A DNA stretch of 39,214 nucleotides from Alphaproteobacteria bacterium. GTDB lineage: Bacteria; Pseudomonadota; Alphaproteobacteria; TMED109. A model generated the notes under the pieces. It did no database searches. It worked only from the letters and a program-made list of their open reading frames with translations, and was not told where the DNA came from. This document shows positions 31,985 to 39,172 of the stretch, piece after piece; position 1 is the first letter of the stretch, and the number at the start of each line of letters is the position of its first letter. The position numbers and the translations under genes were made by a program. The stretch lies in NCBI GenBank assembly GCA_022825235.1, contig JAJDYI010000010.1, positions 1-39,214 of the forward strand. The letters are read 5' to 3'.

Positions 31985-32065
31985 AACTAATTTAATTCCA
32001 AATACTACATTTTTTTCTTAATATTACTACATATCTAAATTGCAATACTACATAATTATTCCCTT
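31985..32065. promoter_or_regulatory. AT-rich island with three phased ACTACA repeats
   Basis: The clearest example of the set: ACTACA at 32004, 32026 and 32047, direct repeats with spacings of 22 and 21 bases, in a stretch that is almost entirely A and T. It lies about 220 bases upstream of the lipoprotein gene at 32275. Regular spacing of two helical turns is what one expects for a protein binding several sites on one face of the DNA. Confidence 0.6.
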
Positions 32066-32274
32066 TATCCATCTTTTGTTCAAGATACAATGGATGGTGG
32101 CATGCTTGCGGTTTGCATCGCACGCCGGTTGCATCAGCCTCGGAAGATCCAGGTGCCACGGGTGCGCGACCGACGCCCTGCCGGCCCTTGAGAAAGCTTG
32201 AAACGGTTGTGGATGAGGCTCTTGAACGATAACGGCAACCGCCTACCGGGGATACAATAACGCAGGAGGCACCT

Positions 32275-33066
32275 ATGCGAATTGCATGTATAGTGTCGGC
32301 TATTGCCCTGTCCATTGTTCTTTCGGGCTGCTCTACGTCACAGGAGTCGGTAACTGATCCATTGTCCAGTTTATATAAAGTCACGACTCTGACCAATTCG
32401 GTAAAAGCAACAAACTTTTACATTAACGGACATCAGATTCCGCTGGAGACCTGCGACAGGTACCAGTGTATTGCCCGGGGCGGCTTCCTCGCAACTCTGA
32501 CGGCGCCCGGGGTTACTCTTGCAGAACACGATTTTGTGACGGAAGCGGAAATAGGCGGAGTTGATATTGTCAGAACGGACAGAAATGATGACTGGAGGTT
32601 GCTCGGTGGATGGATGGATCATTCCGCATTCTTTGTCCATAAATTAATTTCACTGGTCGACAGCAATACGTTCTTGGTTTATCCTCAATCGTTAGGCCGC
32701 ATTTATCGGAATGACGGTGCTGCTTTGCCTGTAGTAGGTAGCGCTTCATATGAAGGCGCGATGGTAGGAACTAACATCATGACGGCTGACCGCTATACAG
32801 GACAGTCATCGATGATTGCGAAATTCGGAGAGGCCCCCACTATTGATATTTATTTCACCAATATTATGGACGTGAGGACCGGGGATTCATACTCCGATAT
32901 ATCATATGCCGATGCTTCAATTAGCGAAGGAAAGGGTATTTGGGCCGCGCATTCAGACGGAAGTTATGTAAATGGCGAATTTATGGGCCCGACAAACGAG
33001 GAGGTCGTAGGCGTCTTTGAGCATGGAGACCTTATCGGAGCGTTCGGAGCGAAGCGGGCAGAGTAA
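32275..33066 (+). CDS. TbpB-like surface lipoprotein
   Basis: A 263-residue lipoprotein. A signal peptide ends in the lipobox L-S-G-C19, so Cys19 should be lipidated. A near-perfect ribosome binding site AGGAGG lies five bases before the ATG. The C-terminal half has the pattern of the TbpB beta-barrel domain: YEGAMVGTNIM, IDIYFTNIMDV, then YVNGEFMGPTNEEVVGVFEH and IGAFGAKR at the end. Such proteins often sit on the cell surface and bind host or environmental proteins or metal carriers, and some need a Slam translocon; none is in view. Two cysteines (C61, C67 approx.) could pair. The gene is visibly less GC-rich than its neighbours, suggesting transfer. Upstream is the phased ACTACA island. 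Confidence 0.82.
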   Translation: MRIACIVSAIALSIVLSGCSTSQESVTDPLSSLYKVTTLTNSVKATNFYINGHQIPLETCDRYQCIARGGFLATLTAPGVTLAEHDFVTEAEIGGVDIVRTDRNDDWRLLGGWMDHSAFFVHKLISLVDSNTFLVYPQSLGRIYRNDGAALPVVGSASYEGAMVGTNIMTADRYTGQSSMIAKFGEAPTIDIYFTNIMDVRTGDSYSDISYADASISEGKGIWAAHSDGSYVNGEFMGPTNEEVVGVFEHGDLIGAFGAKRAE

Positions 33067-33586
33067 GCCCCGCTGAGGCGAGTATTCGCGCCCGAAAACA
33101 GGTTAGGCCGATCCGAATGAGACCTTTGGGCAAGTCCATGTCGTCCATGTAGGACGTGAGACCGTCGAGCGTCCGGCGGTGAAACAGCGCTGCCGGCAAG
33201 AGGACAATGTTATTCTTCTTAACCACCGCCGGCTCGGGCACGACATGTGCGCTTACATTCGCGGACAAATCGTTGCAGAGGAGCTGATCCCAGAGCCCGT
33301 CGGGGCGGTGCGGATCATGGTTGCCCGGGAACAGATGCCAGCGGACGCTTGAGAATCCGCGCATCCGTTCCAAGGGTTGGTTGAGCGAACGCGGTGACAG
33401 CGCCTCCATGTCGTAGACGTCGCCCGCGACCAGTATGTGGGCGGCACCGTGCTCCCCGGCGAGTTCACCCAGCCGCGATATGGACCGCAGACGAGCTTCC
33501 TGGAGAAGCCCCATCGTCGCATTGTCGACAAAGCGGAAGACCTTCCCGATCTGCCAGTCCGACGTATGGATGAACTTGACGGTCAT
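33032..33586 (-). pseudogene. SbcD-like metallophosphoesterase, C-terminally truncated
   Basis: The ATG at 33586 is preceded by GGGAAG and starts VKFIHTSDWQIGK, the N-terminal metal-binding motif of DNA-repair-type metallophosphoesterases. Further motifs are HILVAGDVYD and HLFPGNHDPHR. After about 160 residues (KGLIRIGLT) the homology stops and the frame runs into the antisense of the lipoprotein gene, ending at 33032. The later histidine motifs that complete the active site, and the usual partner ATPase gene, are missing. The gene was cut where the lipoprotein block begins, near 33105. It is probably non-functional. Confidence 0.75.
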
Positions 33587-34213
33587 CGATCGCTTCCCAC
33601 CCGGCCCGACGGCACGTTCCGAGTTGCAAGGCAAAGTGGCGATGCGGCACGGAGAGTTGACGGATACCTTGATTCAGGAATGAGGTCGCGGTGCCAAACC
33701 CGCAATATCGGCTGCGGCGCGGAGGGTAATTGCCTTGCGGACTAGAAGCTAGAGACCAGACCTCGCAAATCGTCTCCAGCGCGTTTGCACATTGCCCTGC
33801 AATGGCGATCACCCATCGTGAAGGCCCAAGCCATTCTCCGCCGCAATCGGCTGTCGCCTGAGTTTGCATCCATTGGGTCGCCGGCCAACAGCCTTGCGAT
33901 TAGCGCTCAATGCTCGAAAATGGTAATCTGCTGCCACACACTGTCGCTTGCCGTCCCAGTATTGAAAAATCTTGCATTCGGTTTGATGACTGAAACTGTA
34001 CATTCTGGATCTCCGTCTTCAGGTTTCCGCTATTTCTTTCGGTATTTCAATGCACTATGGGATCGACAGAGACTTCACCCCAGCTTTGTTCCGGGCATCC
34101 ACGCCCGGCCGGGGCTCCGCAAGACGTGGATACCCGGAACAAGTCCGGGCATGACGACGTGGGAGGAGCGGGGCGGCATCGACATGAATTACCGATGAGT
34201 TCCGGATTCGAAC
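33587..34213. other. Intergenic region with one palindromic repeat
   Basis: About 630 bases without a recognisable gene. It is of mixed composition. The only clear structure is the palindromic unit at 34088-34140 (listed separately), followed by the lead-in to the antitoxin-like gene. Confidence 0.5.
34088..34140. repeat. Palindromic intergenic repeat unit
   Basis: GTTCCGGGCATCCACG at 34088-34103 pairs with CGTGGATACCCGGAAC at 34125-34140 with one mismatch over 16 bases. It is followed by ACAAGTCCGGGCATGACGA, a second partial copy. Such units are common between genes in alphaproteobacteria and form hairpins. Confidence 0.6.
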
Positions 34214-34444
34214 ATGATCGCGACGATCCGGATCCGCAACGTGCCGGAGCCGCTGCACCGCCGGCTCAAGGCGCGCGCCGCCATGGAGGGCGTGTCGATG
34301 TCCCGCTATGTCCTGCGGGAAATCGAACGGTCGCTGGAACGCCCGACACGGCGGGAGCTGCTCGAGGCCATCGCGTCGCAGCCGGAGAGGGTGCTGGACC
34401 CCCCGCCCGCCGAAATCCTGCGGGAGGAACGGGACCGGCGCTGA
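34214..34444 (+). CDS. Orphan FitA-like ribbon-helix-helix antitoxin
   Basis: A 76-residue protein with the FitA/VapB-type pattern: a short beta strand IATIRIRNVP, then LHRRLKARAAMEGVSMSRYVL forming the two helices, and a charged C-terminal tail for toxin binding. Such proteins repress their own operon and neutralise a PIN-domain RNase. The toxin gene, which normally overlaps or follows at once, is absent; instead a REP-like repeat begins about 95 bases downstream. It may be the leftover of a broken pair or may act on another toxin. No strong ribosome binding site is seen. Confidence 0.7.
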   Translation: MIATIRIRNVPEPLHRRLKARAAMEGVSMSRYVLREIERSLERPTRRELLEAIASQPERVLDPPPAEILREERDRR

Positions 34445-34538
34445 CGGACGCGCTCGTGCCGGGGCGGCCCCCAAGCCTGTCACCGCGGCCTTGAGCCGAA
34501 GTGACGGCAGGGAACACGGGCGGGCGGGGCCGGAGCAA

Positions 34539-34640
34539 TCGCCCTCCCCCGACCCCTCCCGCAAGCGGGAGGGGGGAAGGCAAGCAAGAACGGGAAGGCG
34601 GGTCCCCTCTCCCCGCTGGGGAGAGGGCCGGGGTGCGGGG
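34539..34640 (+). repeat. REP-like repeat element, left of the GNAT gene
   Basis: A GC-rich element with two strong hairpins: CCCCTCCCGC/GCGGGAGGGG at 34553-34574 and CCCTCTCCCC/GGGGAGAGGG at 34605-34627. A second copy in inverted orientation lies at 35385-35469, so the GNAT gene is framed by the pair. One or both may also end transcripts. Confidence 0.6.
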
Positions 34641-34777
34641 CCTCTCGGGCGACGGCAGCGGCCGACGGCGCTACCCCTCTGGCGACAGATGTTGCCACGC
34701 CCGCCGCGACCGGTTAGACGAGCCGGCATTATGCTCACCTACTCCGTCGCAGAAGCCTGAGCGCGCGTGGGAAGCCC

Positions 34778-35242
34778 ATGACAGACCTCGTCATCCGCCC
34801 GGCGGCGCCGGGCGATCGGGCCGGCTGGGCGAAGCTGTTCCTGGCCTACGGCGACTTCTACCGGGTGGCCGTGACCGCGGAGACGCTGGAAACCGTGTGG
34901 GGCTGGATCCACGATCCGGCGCACGTCGTCGAGGCGCTGGTGGCGGAGCGCGGCGGCGCGCCGGCCGGCCTCGCCCATTACCGCGCCATGCCGAGCCCGC
35001 TGCGCGGTGCGACGCTCGGCTTCCTCGACGACATCTACGTCGACCCGGCCGCGCGCGGCGCGAAGGTTGGCGAGGCCCTGCTCGTCCGGCTCGGCGAAAT
35101 CGCCACCGAACGCAACTGGCGCTGCATCCGCTGGATCACCGCCGACGACAACTACCGGGCGCGCACGCTCTACGACCGGGTGGCGGTCAAGACGGGGTGG
35201 AATATGTACGAGATGGCGATTGGGGCGGGATCGCGAGGTTGA
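34778..35242 (+). CDS. GNAT-family N-acetyltransferase
   Basis: A 154-residue acetyltransferase. It opens LVIRPAAPGDRAGWAKLF, the first strand and helix of the fold. The acetyl-CoA-binding motif A is DDIYVDPAARGAKVGEALL at about residues 84-103, followed by ITADDNYRARTLYDRV and a C-terminal Trp/Met strand. The ATG follows GGAAG by about four bases. It will transfer an acetyl group from acetyl-CoA to an amine in the cytosol; the substrate is unknown. The gene stands alone between inverted REP-like repeats. Confidence 0.87.
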   Translation: MTDLVIRPAAPGDRAGWAKLFLAYGDFYRVAVTAETLETVWGWIHDPAHVVEALVAERGGAPAGLAHYRAMPSPLRGATLGFLDDIYVDPAARGAKVGEALLVRLGEIATERNWRCIRWITADDNYRARTLYDRVAVKTGWNMYEMAIGAGSRG

Positions 35243-35384
35243 AGCGACGAAGCGGGTTCACCCGTCGAATTGCGCCAAGTGGCCGGCAAAGGTCCAATCC
35301 AAGTGCACATTGCGTAAACCGCCGAACCGCTATCGCATTTTTTCGATCGGGCACAATTGGGACCGTCTACCGCCCAGGATGTCT

Positions 35385-35469
35385 CCACCTCAACCCGACC
35401 CTCTCTCCCGGTGGGAAAGAAGGGGCATCTTCTCCCCTCCCGCTTGCGGGAAAGGCCGGGGGAGGGCGA
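35385..35469 (-). repeat. REP-like repeat element, right of the GNAT gene (inverted copy)
   Basis: Read on the minus strand this begins TCGCCCTCCCCCGG and contains CCCGCAAGCGGGAGGGG, the same core as the element at 34539-34640, followed by a related purine-rich part. The two copies are in opposite orientation around the GNAT gene. Confidence 0.55.
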
Positions 35470-35566
35470 CAACCCGGTCAGGTCGGAAAATGCGGTAGAA
35501 GGATGACGCTGATCGATCGGTCGCATGCAACGCGTTATCGCTGCTCGGCGGAACTCTCTTGTCGGT

Positions 35567-36304
35567 TCAACCGCCTACCGAAACCAGGTTTCCTTCCCTG
35601 TACTCATAGAAATCCGGATTGCGGAGAGCTGTAACGGACAAGAGTTCGTCGATAACCGACGCCAATGGGATCGGCGATTTGGCATCTCCCACTGCATACG
35701 CGTCCAGTTGCGCGTGGGACGACGACGCGTCGAGAAGCACCAGGTAGAGTCGTTCGTATTGCTCGTCCCGACCTCCCGGGTCTTCCCTTCCGGAAAACAG
35801 GTGGAAACGGGCATGCGCATTCAGAAACGTGGAACGGCGACGCTTTGTCTCGTCGTGTGCGGCGCCTTTATCGAGGAAAAACAGCCCACCAAGCACGGCA
35901 TATGGAAATCGGCGATGCAACGTGACCGCTTCGAAAAGCATGTCGCCGCGCCGGTTCGTCAGGTTCTTTTGAAAGTTACCGGTCCTCTTGTCGCGAAAGT
36001 TGATGGTCTTGATGGAGATGCCGAGAAGAAGACCCGCTTCCTCCGTCGCCCATGTCACATCGACCTTTTTCGCACCTATGCCGCCCGCCATTCGACGCTC
36101 GGCGCCAGATGTGTCGAGTTCTCCGGGCGGAGCGGGTCGTGCCCCCTTCAACCCCCGCTCGCGCAGTTCCTGTGCTGCCACGCCCGCAACGGCGGCCGAT
36201 ACTCTCTCGCTGTAGGACTTCTTCACGGGCGCGGACGCCGAATCGGAAGGCTTGTCGCCTACGGATCTCAAAGCAGCCTCCAACAGGTCGTCAATCCGCG
36301 CCAC
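35567..36304 (-). CDS. Putative type II restriction endonuclease
   Basis: A 245-residue cytosolic protein encoded directly after a DNA methyltransferase, with a 14-base overlap. The GTG start at 36304 follows GAGAGG. A candidate PD-(D/E)xK nuclease core is D82 in KKVDVTWATEEAG and, after two strands, S97-I-K99 in LLLGISIKT, with later blocks NLTNRRGDMLFEAVTLHRRF, PYAVLGGLFFLD and GRDEQYERLYLVLLDAS. The missing acidic residue before the lysine is seen in some nucleases of this fold. I do not recognise a named enzyme and cannot predict the target site. The assignment rests mainly on the tight pairing with the methyltransferase and the nuclease-like core. Confidence 0.65.
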   Translation of the reverse strand: MARIDDLLEAALRSVGDKPSDSASAPVKKSYSERVSAAVAGVAAQELRERGLKGARPAPPGELDTSGAERRMAGGIGAKKVDVTWATEEAGLLLGISIKTINFRDKRTGNFQKNLTNRRGDMLFEAVTLHRRFPYAVLGGLFFLDKGAAHDETKRRRSTFLNAHARFHLFSGREDPGGRDEQYERLYLVLLDASSSHAQLDAYAVGDAKSPIPLASVIDELLSVTALRNPDFYEYREGNLVSVGG

Positions 36305-37922
36305 TTTTTCCTCTCGTTTTGCGGCGTTGGAACAGCATTTCGCGCGCCAGGTTCAAGATCTTCAGTTCACGATCCGGAACGCCGACTAGGACAATTTTGT
36401 CGACCGCCGTTACGGCTTCGTTCAAATTTACGCTGCGAAGGGATGGGGCTAGTTGCGGCTTGATGCACTGGAGTTCCCTTTCCACCGCCCTTATGCGTTC
36501 GAGAGAAGGCACGGGAAGATCGTCGGCCTCTCTGGGTTCCATCTTGAGCAGCCCTCCGCCATAGGCCCTTCCAACAATTTCGGCTCCGAGCAGTGTGATG
36601 CTGTTGAGACAGGCAACCGGCAACACGTCCCGACCGAGTCGTTTCCGTCCTGCGGCGAGCCGGACGCCGTAGACGGAGTTGAGGATTTGTACCCTTGCCG
36701 AATTGCTTACGAGGCGCGGACGATCATGGTTCATATAGGTGAGAAAAAGATCGGGCGTCTCCACCAGCGGGACACGCCACCAAGGCTTCCTCGCGCGGCA
36801 TTTGTAGGCTTTGGCGACTCCTGCCCGCTCCCCTCCGGCAATATATCGCTTCGCCGCGTCCGACGGCTCGTCCCCGGGATACAGAAGAAGGCATCGCGCG
36901 CCGTCGTCAGCCAGTTGCTTCCACGCCGCGTCGGTGAAAGCAAGGCCCCGAAGATGACGCGTGCCCGGCGGGGAAATGCGGATTGTGTCGCTCTTGCGCA
37001 AGCCGAATTTATTTGCCTCCTCGACGGTGAGTGCAAAAAACCTGTTGTTGCCGGTGACCGCGCCGAGATACGCGCCGCCCCACGCGCCGAGTCGTTCGAA
37101 CCCCGCGCCAATCGCCGTCCGGTAGGTCGCGAAAGCATCTTGAGCCATCAGCGCCGGCGTCCATTTCTCGTTTTCTCCGGGGGTGTGCTCCGTCCACTTT
37201 TCCGCCTCAACGGACTTCAACGATTTCAGGTCGCGTGTCTGGCATATCTCCAGACAATCGGCGCCTCCGCTGCCTTCGGCGAGCAACAGCACGACTTCCT
37301 CCAGAACGCCGGGGAAAATCCGTTCCTCAAACATGACGAGACGGATTCGCCCAAATCGGCGAAGCAGGAAACGCCGTACTTCCCGGGCGTATTTCACGCT
37401 CAAGAGTTCCGCCGGAAGAACCAGCGCGAGCCGCCCTTCCGGCGCGACATGGAGTGCCGCCTTGACGACGAATGCCGCCCAGGCGTTGGCGAGGCCGGAC
37501 AAACGGACGCCTTGCGCGAGGGCCGCCTCCAGGCCACGGGCGCGCGCCTCGCGGGAGAAGCTCTGGTAACGCACAAAGGGCGGATTTCCGACCACCGCGT
37601 CGTACGAGGCCGGCGGTTCGTGATCGAAGAAATCGGCGACGGCGACGCGTGCGTCGAACCCGGCGTCCCGGAGCAGGGTTACGGCGTTCCTAGCCGATGC
37701 CGGATGAATTTCTACGCCATGGAGCCGCTCGCGCCAACGGGGTGGGTGCGCCCCGATCGCCCGTAGCCGGTCCGCGGCCGCGAGAAGAAAGCTTGCCTCG
37801 CCGCACGAGGGCTCGAGCACCCTGTCGCGCGGCGACCGCACGGCCCAGCGAACAAGGTAGTGCGCAATCTCGGGGGGCGTGAAGAATGCCCCTCGCGCCT
37901 TCCTTAGCTCACTCGTGTCCAC
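36291..37922 (-). CDS. N6-adenine DNA methyltransferase of a type II R-M system (TaqI/Eco57I-like)
   Basis: A 543-residue enzyme. Near the N-terminus, RKARGAFFTPPEIAHYLVRW is the usual lead motif, LEPSCGEASFL (about 36-46) binds SAM, HGVEIHPASA follows, and NPPF at 113-116 in AVVGNPPFVRYQ is the catalytic motif IV for adenine methylation. The long C-terminal half (about 260-540) is the presumed target-recognition region. The GTG at 37922 is preferred over the ATG at 38003 because GGAGAG lies upstream and a good promoter (38006-38034) would start transcription near 37999. It methylates host sites so that the nuclease encoded next cannot cut them. The stop overlaps the nuclease start. Confidence 0.9.
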   Translation of the reverse strand: MDTSELRKARGAFFTPPEIAHYLVRWAVRSPRDRVLEPSCGEASFLLAAADRLRAIGAHPPRWRERLHGVEIHPASARNAVTLLRDAGFDARVAVADFFDHEPPASYDAVVGNPPFVRYQSFSREARARGLEAALAQGVRLSGLANAWAAFVVKAALHVAPEGRLALVLPAELLSVKYAREVRRFLLRRFGRIRLVMFEERIFPGVLEEVVLLLAEGSGGADCLEICQTRDLKSLKSVEAEKWTEHTPGENEKWTPALMAQDAFATYRTAIGAGFERLGAWGGAYLGAVTGNNRFFALTVEEANKFGLRKSDTIRISPPGTRHLRGLAFTDAAWKQLADDGARCLLLYPGDEPSDAAKRYIAGGERAGVAKAYKCRARKPWWRVPLVETPDLFLTYMNHDRPRLVSNSARVQILNSVYGVRLAAGRKRLGRDVLPVACLNSITLLGAEIVGRAYGGGLLKMEPREADDLPVPSLERIRAVERELQCIKPQLAPSLRSVNLNEAVTAVDKIVLVGVPDRELKILNLAREMLFQRRKTRGKSGAD

Positions 37923-38005
37923 TCCGCTCTCCAAGCCATTCGCGCCGCTTCCGCATTGCAGGAATCGAACGAACGGCGACGCTGTTCCCGACACGGACAG
38001 CACAT

Positions 38006-38034
38006 ATTGTATGGTTCATGTTTCGTTCTGACAA
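38006..38034 (-). promoter_or_regulatory. Sigma-70-like promoter of the R-M operon
   Basis: On the minus strand: TTGTCA (38034-38029), a 17-base spacer and TACAAT (38011-38006). Transcription would start near 37999, 77 bases before the GTG start of the methyltransferase. It lies between the VapC-like gene and the R-M pair, so the pair has its own promoter. Confidence 0.65.
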
Positions 38035-38073
38035 GTACTCGAGTTTTCAGGATACTGCCCGAACCGACGATCC

Positions 38074-38547
38074 TCATGGGAGTGCGTGCTTCGACACTCT
38101 TGCGCGGTCGTTGACGCGTCCCCCCAACGGATTCCGCCACCTGAGCCCCGGAAACCGCGCCATATCGGCGTCCGTCGAGTGCAGCTCCGCCTGGTGCTCG
38201 ATCGCCAGCGCGGCGAGGTGGGCGGGGGCGGTGAGGTCGGCGGCGGTGCCGGCTTCGTCGAGGAGGTCGAACAGGATTTCGGCGTGGCGCTCGCCGGGGT
38301 GGACGATCGCGGTCTGCGGGCGGTCGAGCCACGAGCGGACGCGGGCGAAGGCGCCGTGCGCATCGAGCGGACGGTCGAGGATCGTCCGGTCGGTCGCGAC
38401 GCCGACGAAACCGAGGATCGCCGCCCACGGCAGGCCGACCGTGACGGTCCCGTTCATCAGCCCCTCCCACCAGCGCCGCGCGGCGGCGTGCCGGCGGGAG
38501 CCCGCATCGTGGGCGTGCACCAGCAGGTTGACGTCGGGGACGATCAC
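38074..38547 (-). CDS. VapC-like PIN-domain toxin
   Basis: A 157-residue PIN-domain ribonuclease. The N-terminal acidic residue is in IVPDVNLLVHAHD, a middle glutamate is in GERHAEILFDLLDEA, and the C-terminal acidic cluster is in LHSTDADMARFPGLRW, together forming the metal site. VapC toxins cut specific RNAs such as tRNA when free of antitoxin. It overlaps the antitoxin gene by four bases (ATGA), the usual arrangement. The last 15 residues (GGRVNDRARVSKHALP) look unrelated to the family. It is the downstream partner in a pair on the minus strand. Confidence 0.87.
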   Translation of the reverse strand: MIVPDVNLLVHAHDAGSRRHAAARRWWEGLMNGTVTVGLPWAAILGFVGVATDRTILDRPLDAHGAFARVRSWLDRPQTAIVHPGERHAEILFDLLDEAGTAADLTAPAHLAALAIEHQAELHSTDADMARFPGLRWRNPLGGRVNDRARVSKHALP

Positions 38548-38804
38548 TCGCCGAGCTTTCGCACGCGCCGGCGGACGCCCGGCTCGCCGGCGAGCCGGTT
38601 GAGCCGGTCGGTGTCGACGCCCGGCCGGAAGCCGAAATCGTGCGGCTCCACCGCGTAGGGCGGCGCGATCGGGGGCTTGCCCGCCGCCCCGAGACCGGTC
38701 CGCAGCGCGTCGTTCACGACGGCCTTCATGCTCCGGCCGGCGCGCGCCATCTCACGCCTGAGGAGCCGTTCGACGTCCGGGTCGAGGGTCAGGGTGGTAC
38801 GCAT
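38544..38804 (-). CDS. VapB-like ribbon-helix-helix antitoxin
   Basis: An 86-residue protein. The ATG at 38804 (MRTTLTLDPDVERLLRRE) is chosen because the ribbon-helix-helix fold begins there; a longer frame upstream is unlikely. The helices run through RREMARAGRSMKAVVNDALR. The C-terminal half (YAVEPHDFGFRPGVD) should wrap the toxin. It represses its own promoter together with VapC. The four-base overlap with the toxin gene ensures coupled synthesis. The ribosome binding site is weak. Confidence 0.85.
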   Translation of the reverse strand: MRTTLTLDPDVERLLRREMARAGRSMKAVVNDALRTGLGAAGKPPIAPPYAVEPHDFGFRPGVDTDRLNRLAGEPGVRRRVRKLGE

Positions 38805-39002
38805 CCCGGCATAATGCTGCACGCACCGGTTGATGTCGAGATGCCCCGGAGCGGGGCGCAGTTTTCGCGCGAGCATCGGCCGGCAAGGCGTTCGCATGGC
38901 GGGGAAATCGGCTGCCCCGGCCCCGCTCCGGGGCGTTGCGGAACGCTCCCGCGAAGGACCGCCCTGTCCCCGGGGGACGCCGAATATGCCGTTTCACGCC
39001 AA

Positions 39003-39018
39003 TGTTTCACGTGAAACA
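39003..39018. promoter_or_regulatory. parS: parS site 1
   Basis: TGTTTCACGTGAAACA, a perfect 16-bp palindrome identical to the universal bacterial parS consensus bound by ParB for chromosome segregation. A half-site GTTTCACG lies just upstream at 38991. Confidence 0.93.
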
Positions 39019-39026
39019 AAGGTCAA

Positions 39027-39068
39027 CAATGCTGACTTATGTTTCACGTGAAACATTGGGGCGGGCGC
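39027..39068 (+). repeat. Left arm of a 42-bp inverted repeat containing parS 2
   Basis: Starts CAATGCTGACTTATG and runs through parS site 2 into GGGGCGGGCGC. It is the exact reverse complement of 39173-39214. The repeat may extend beyond the window on the right side. Confidence 0.85.
39040..39055. promoter_or_regulatory. parS: parS site 2
   Basis: A second perfect TGTTTCACGTGAAACA, 37 bases after the first. Close spacing of several sites is common at ParB loading regions. Confidence 0.93.
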
Positions 39069-39172
39069 GGGCCCCCCCCCCGCCCCCCCCCGCTCGGGGG
39101 TGGGGGTATGTTACCGAGATGTCGCAACGCGCGCCCCACCCCCCCCCCGGGGTGTGGGCGGGGGTGCGGGGG
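39069..39172. other. G/C homopolymer-rich spacer between parS sites
   Basis: About 100 bases dominated by runs of C and G (runs of up to about 10) with one normal stretch (GGTATGTTACCGAGATGTCG). It is flanked by the inverted repeat arms. It may be real structure-prone DNA or a sequencing or assembly weak point. Confidence 0.5.

Noticed and set aside
34445-34777. A VapC-type toxin after the FitA-like antitoxin
   Set aside because: No frame here opens with the PIN pattern (hydrophobic strand plus Asp); the stretch is mostly REP-like repeat.
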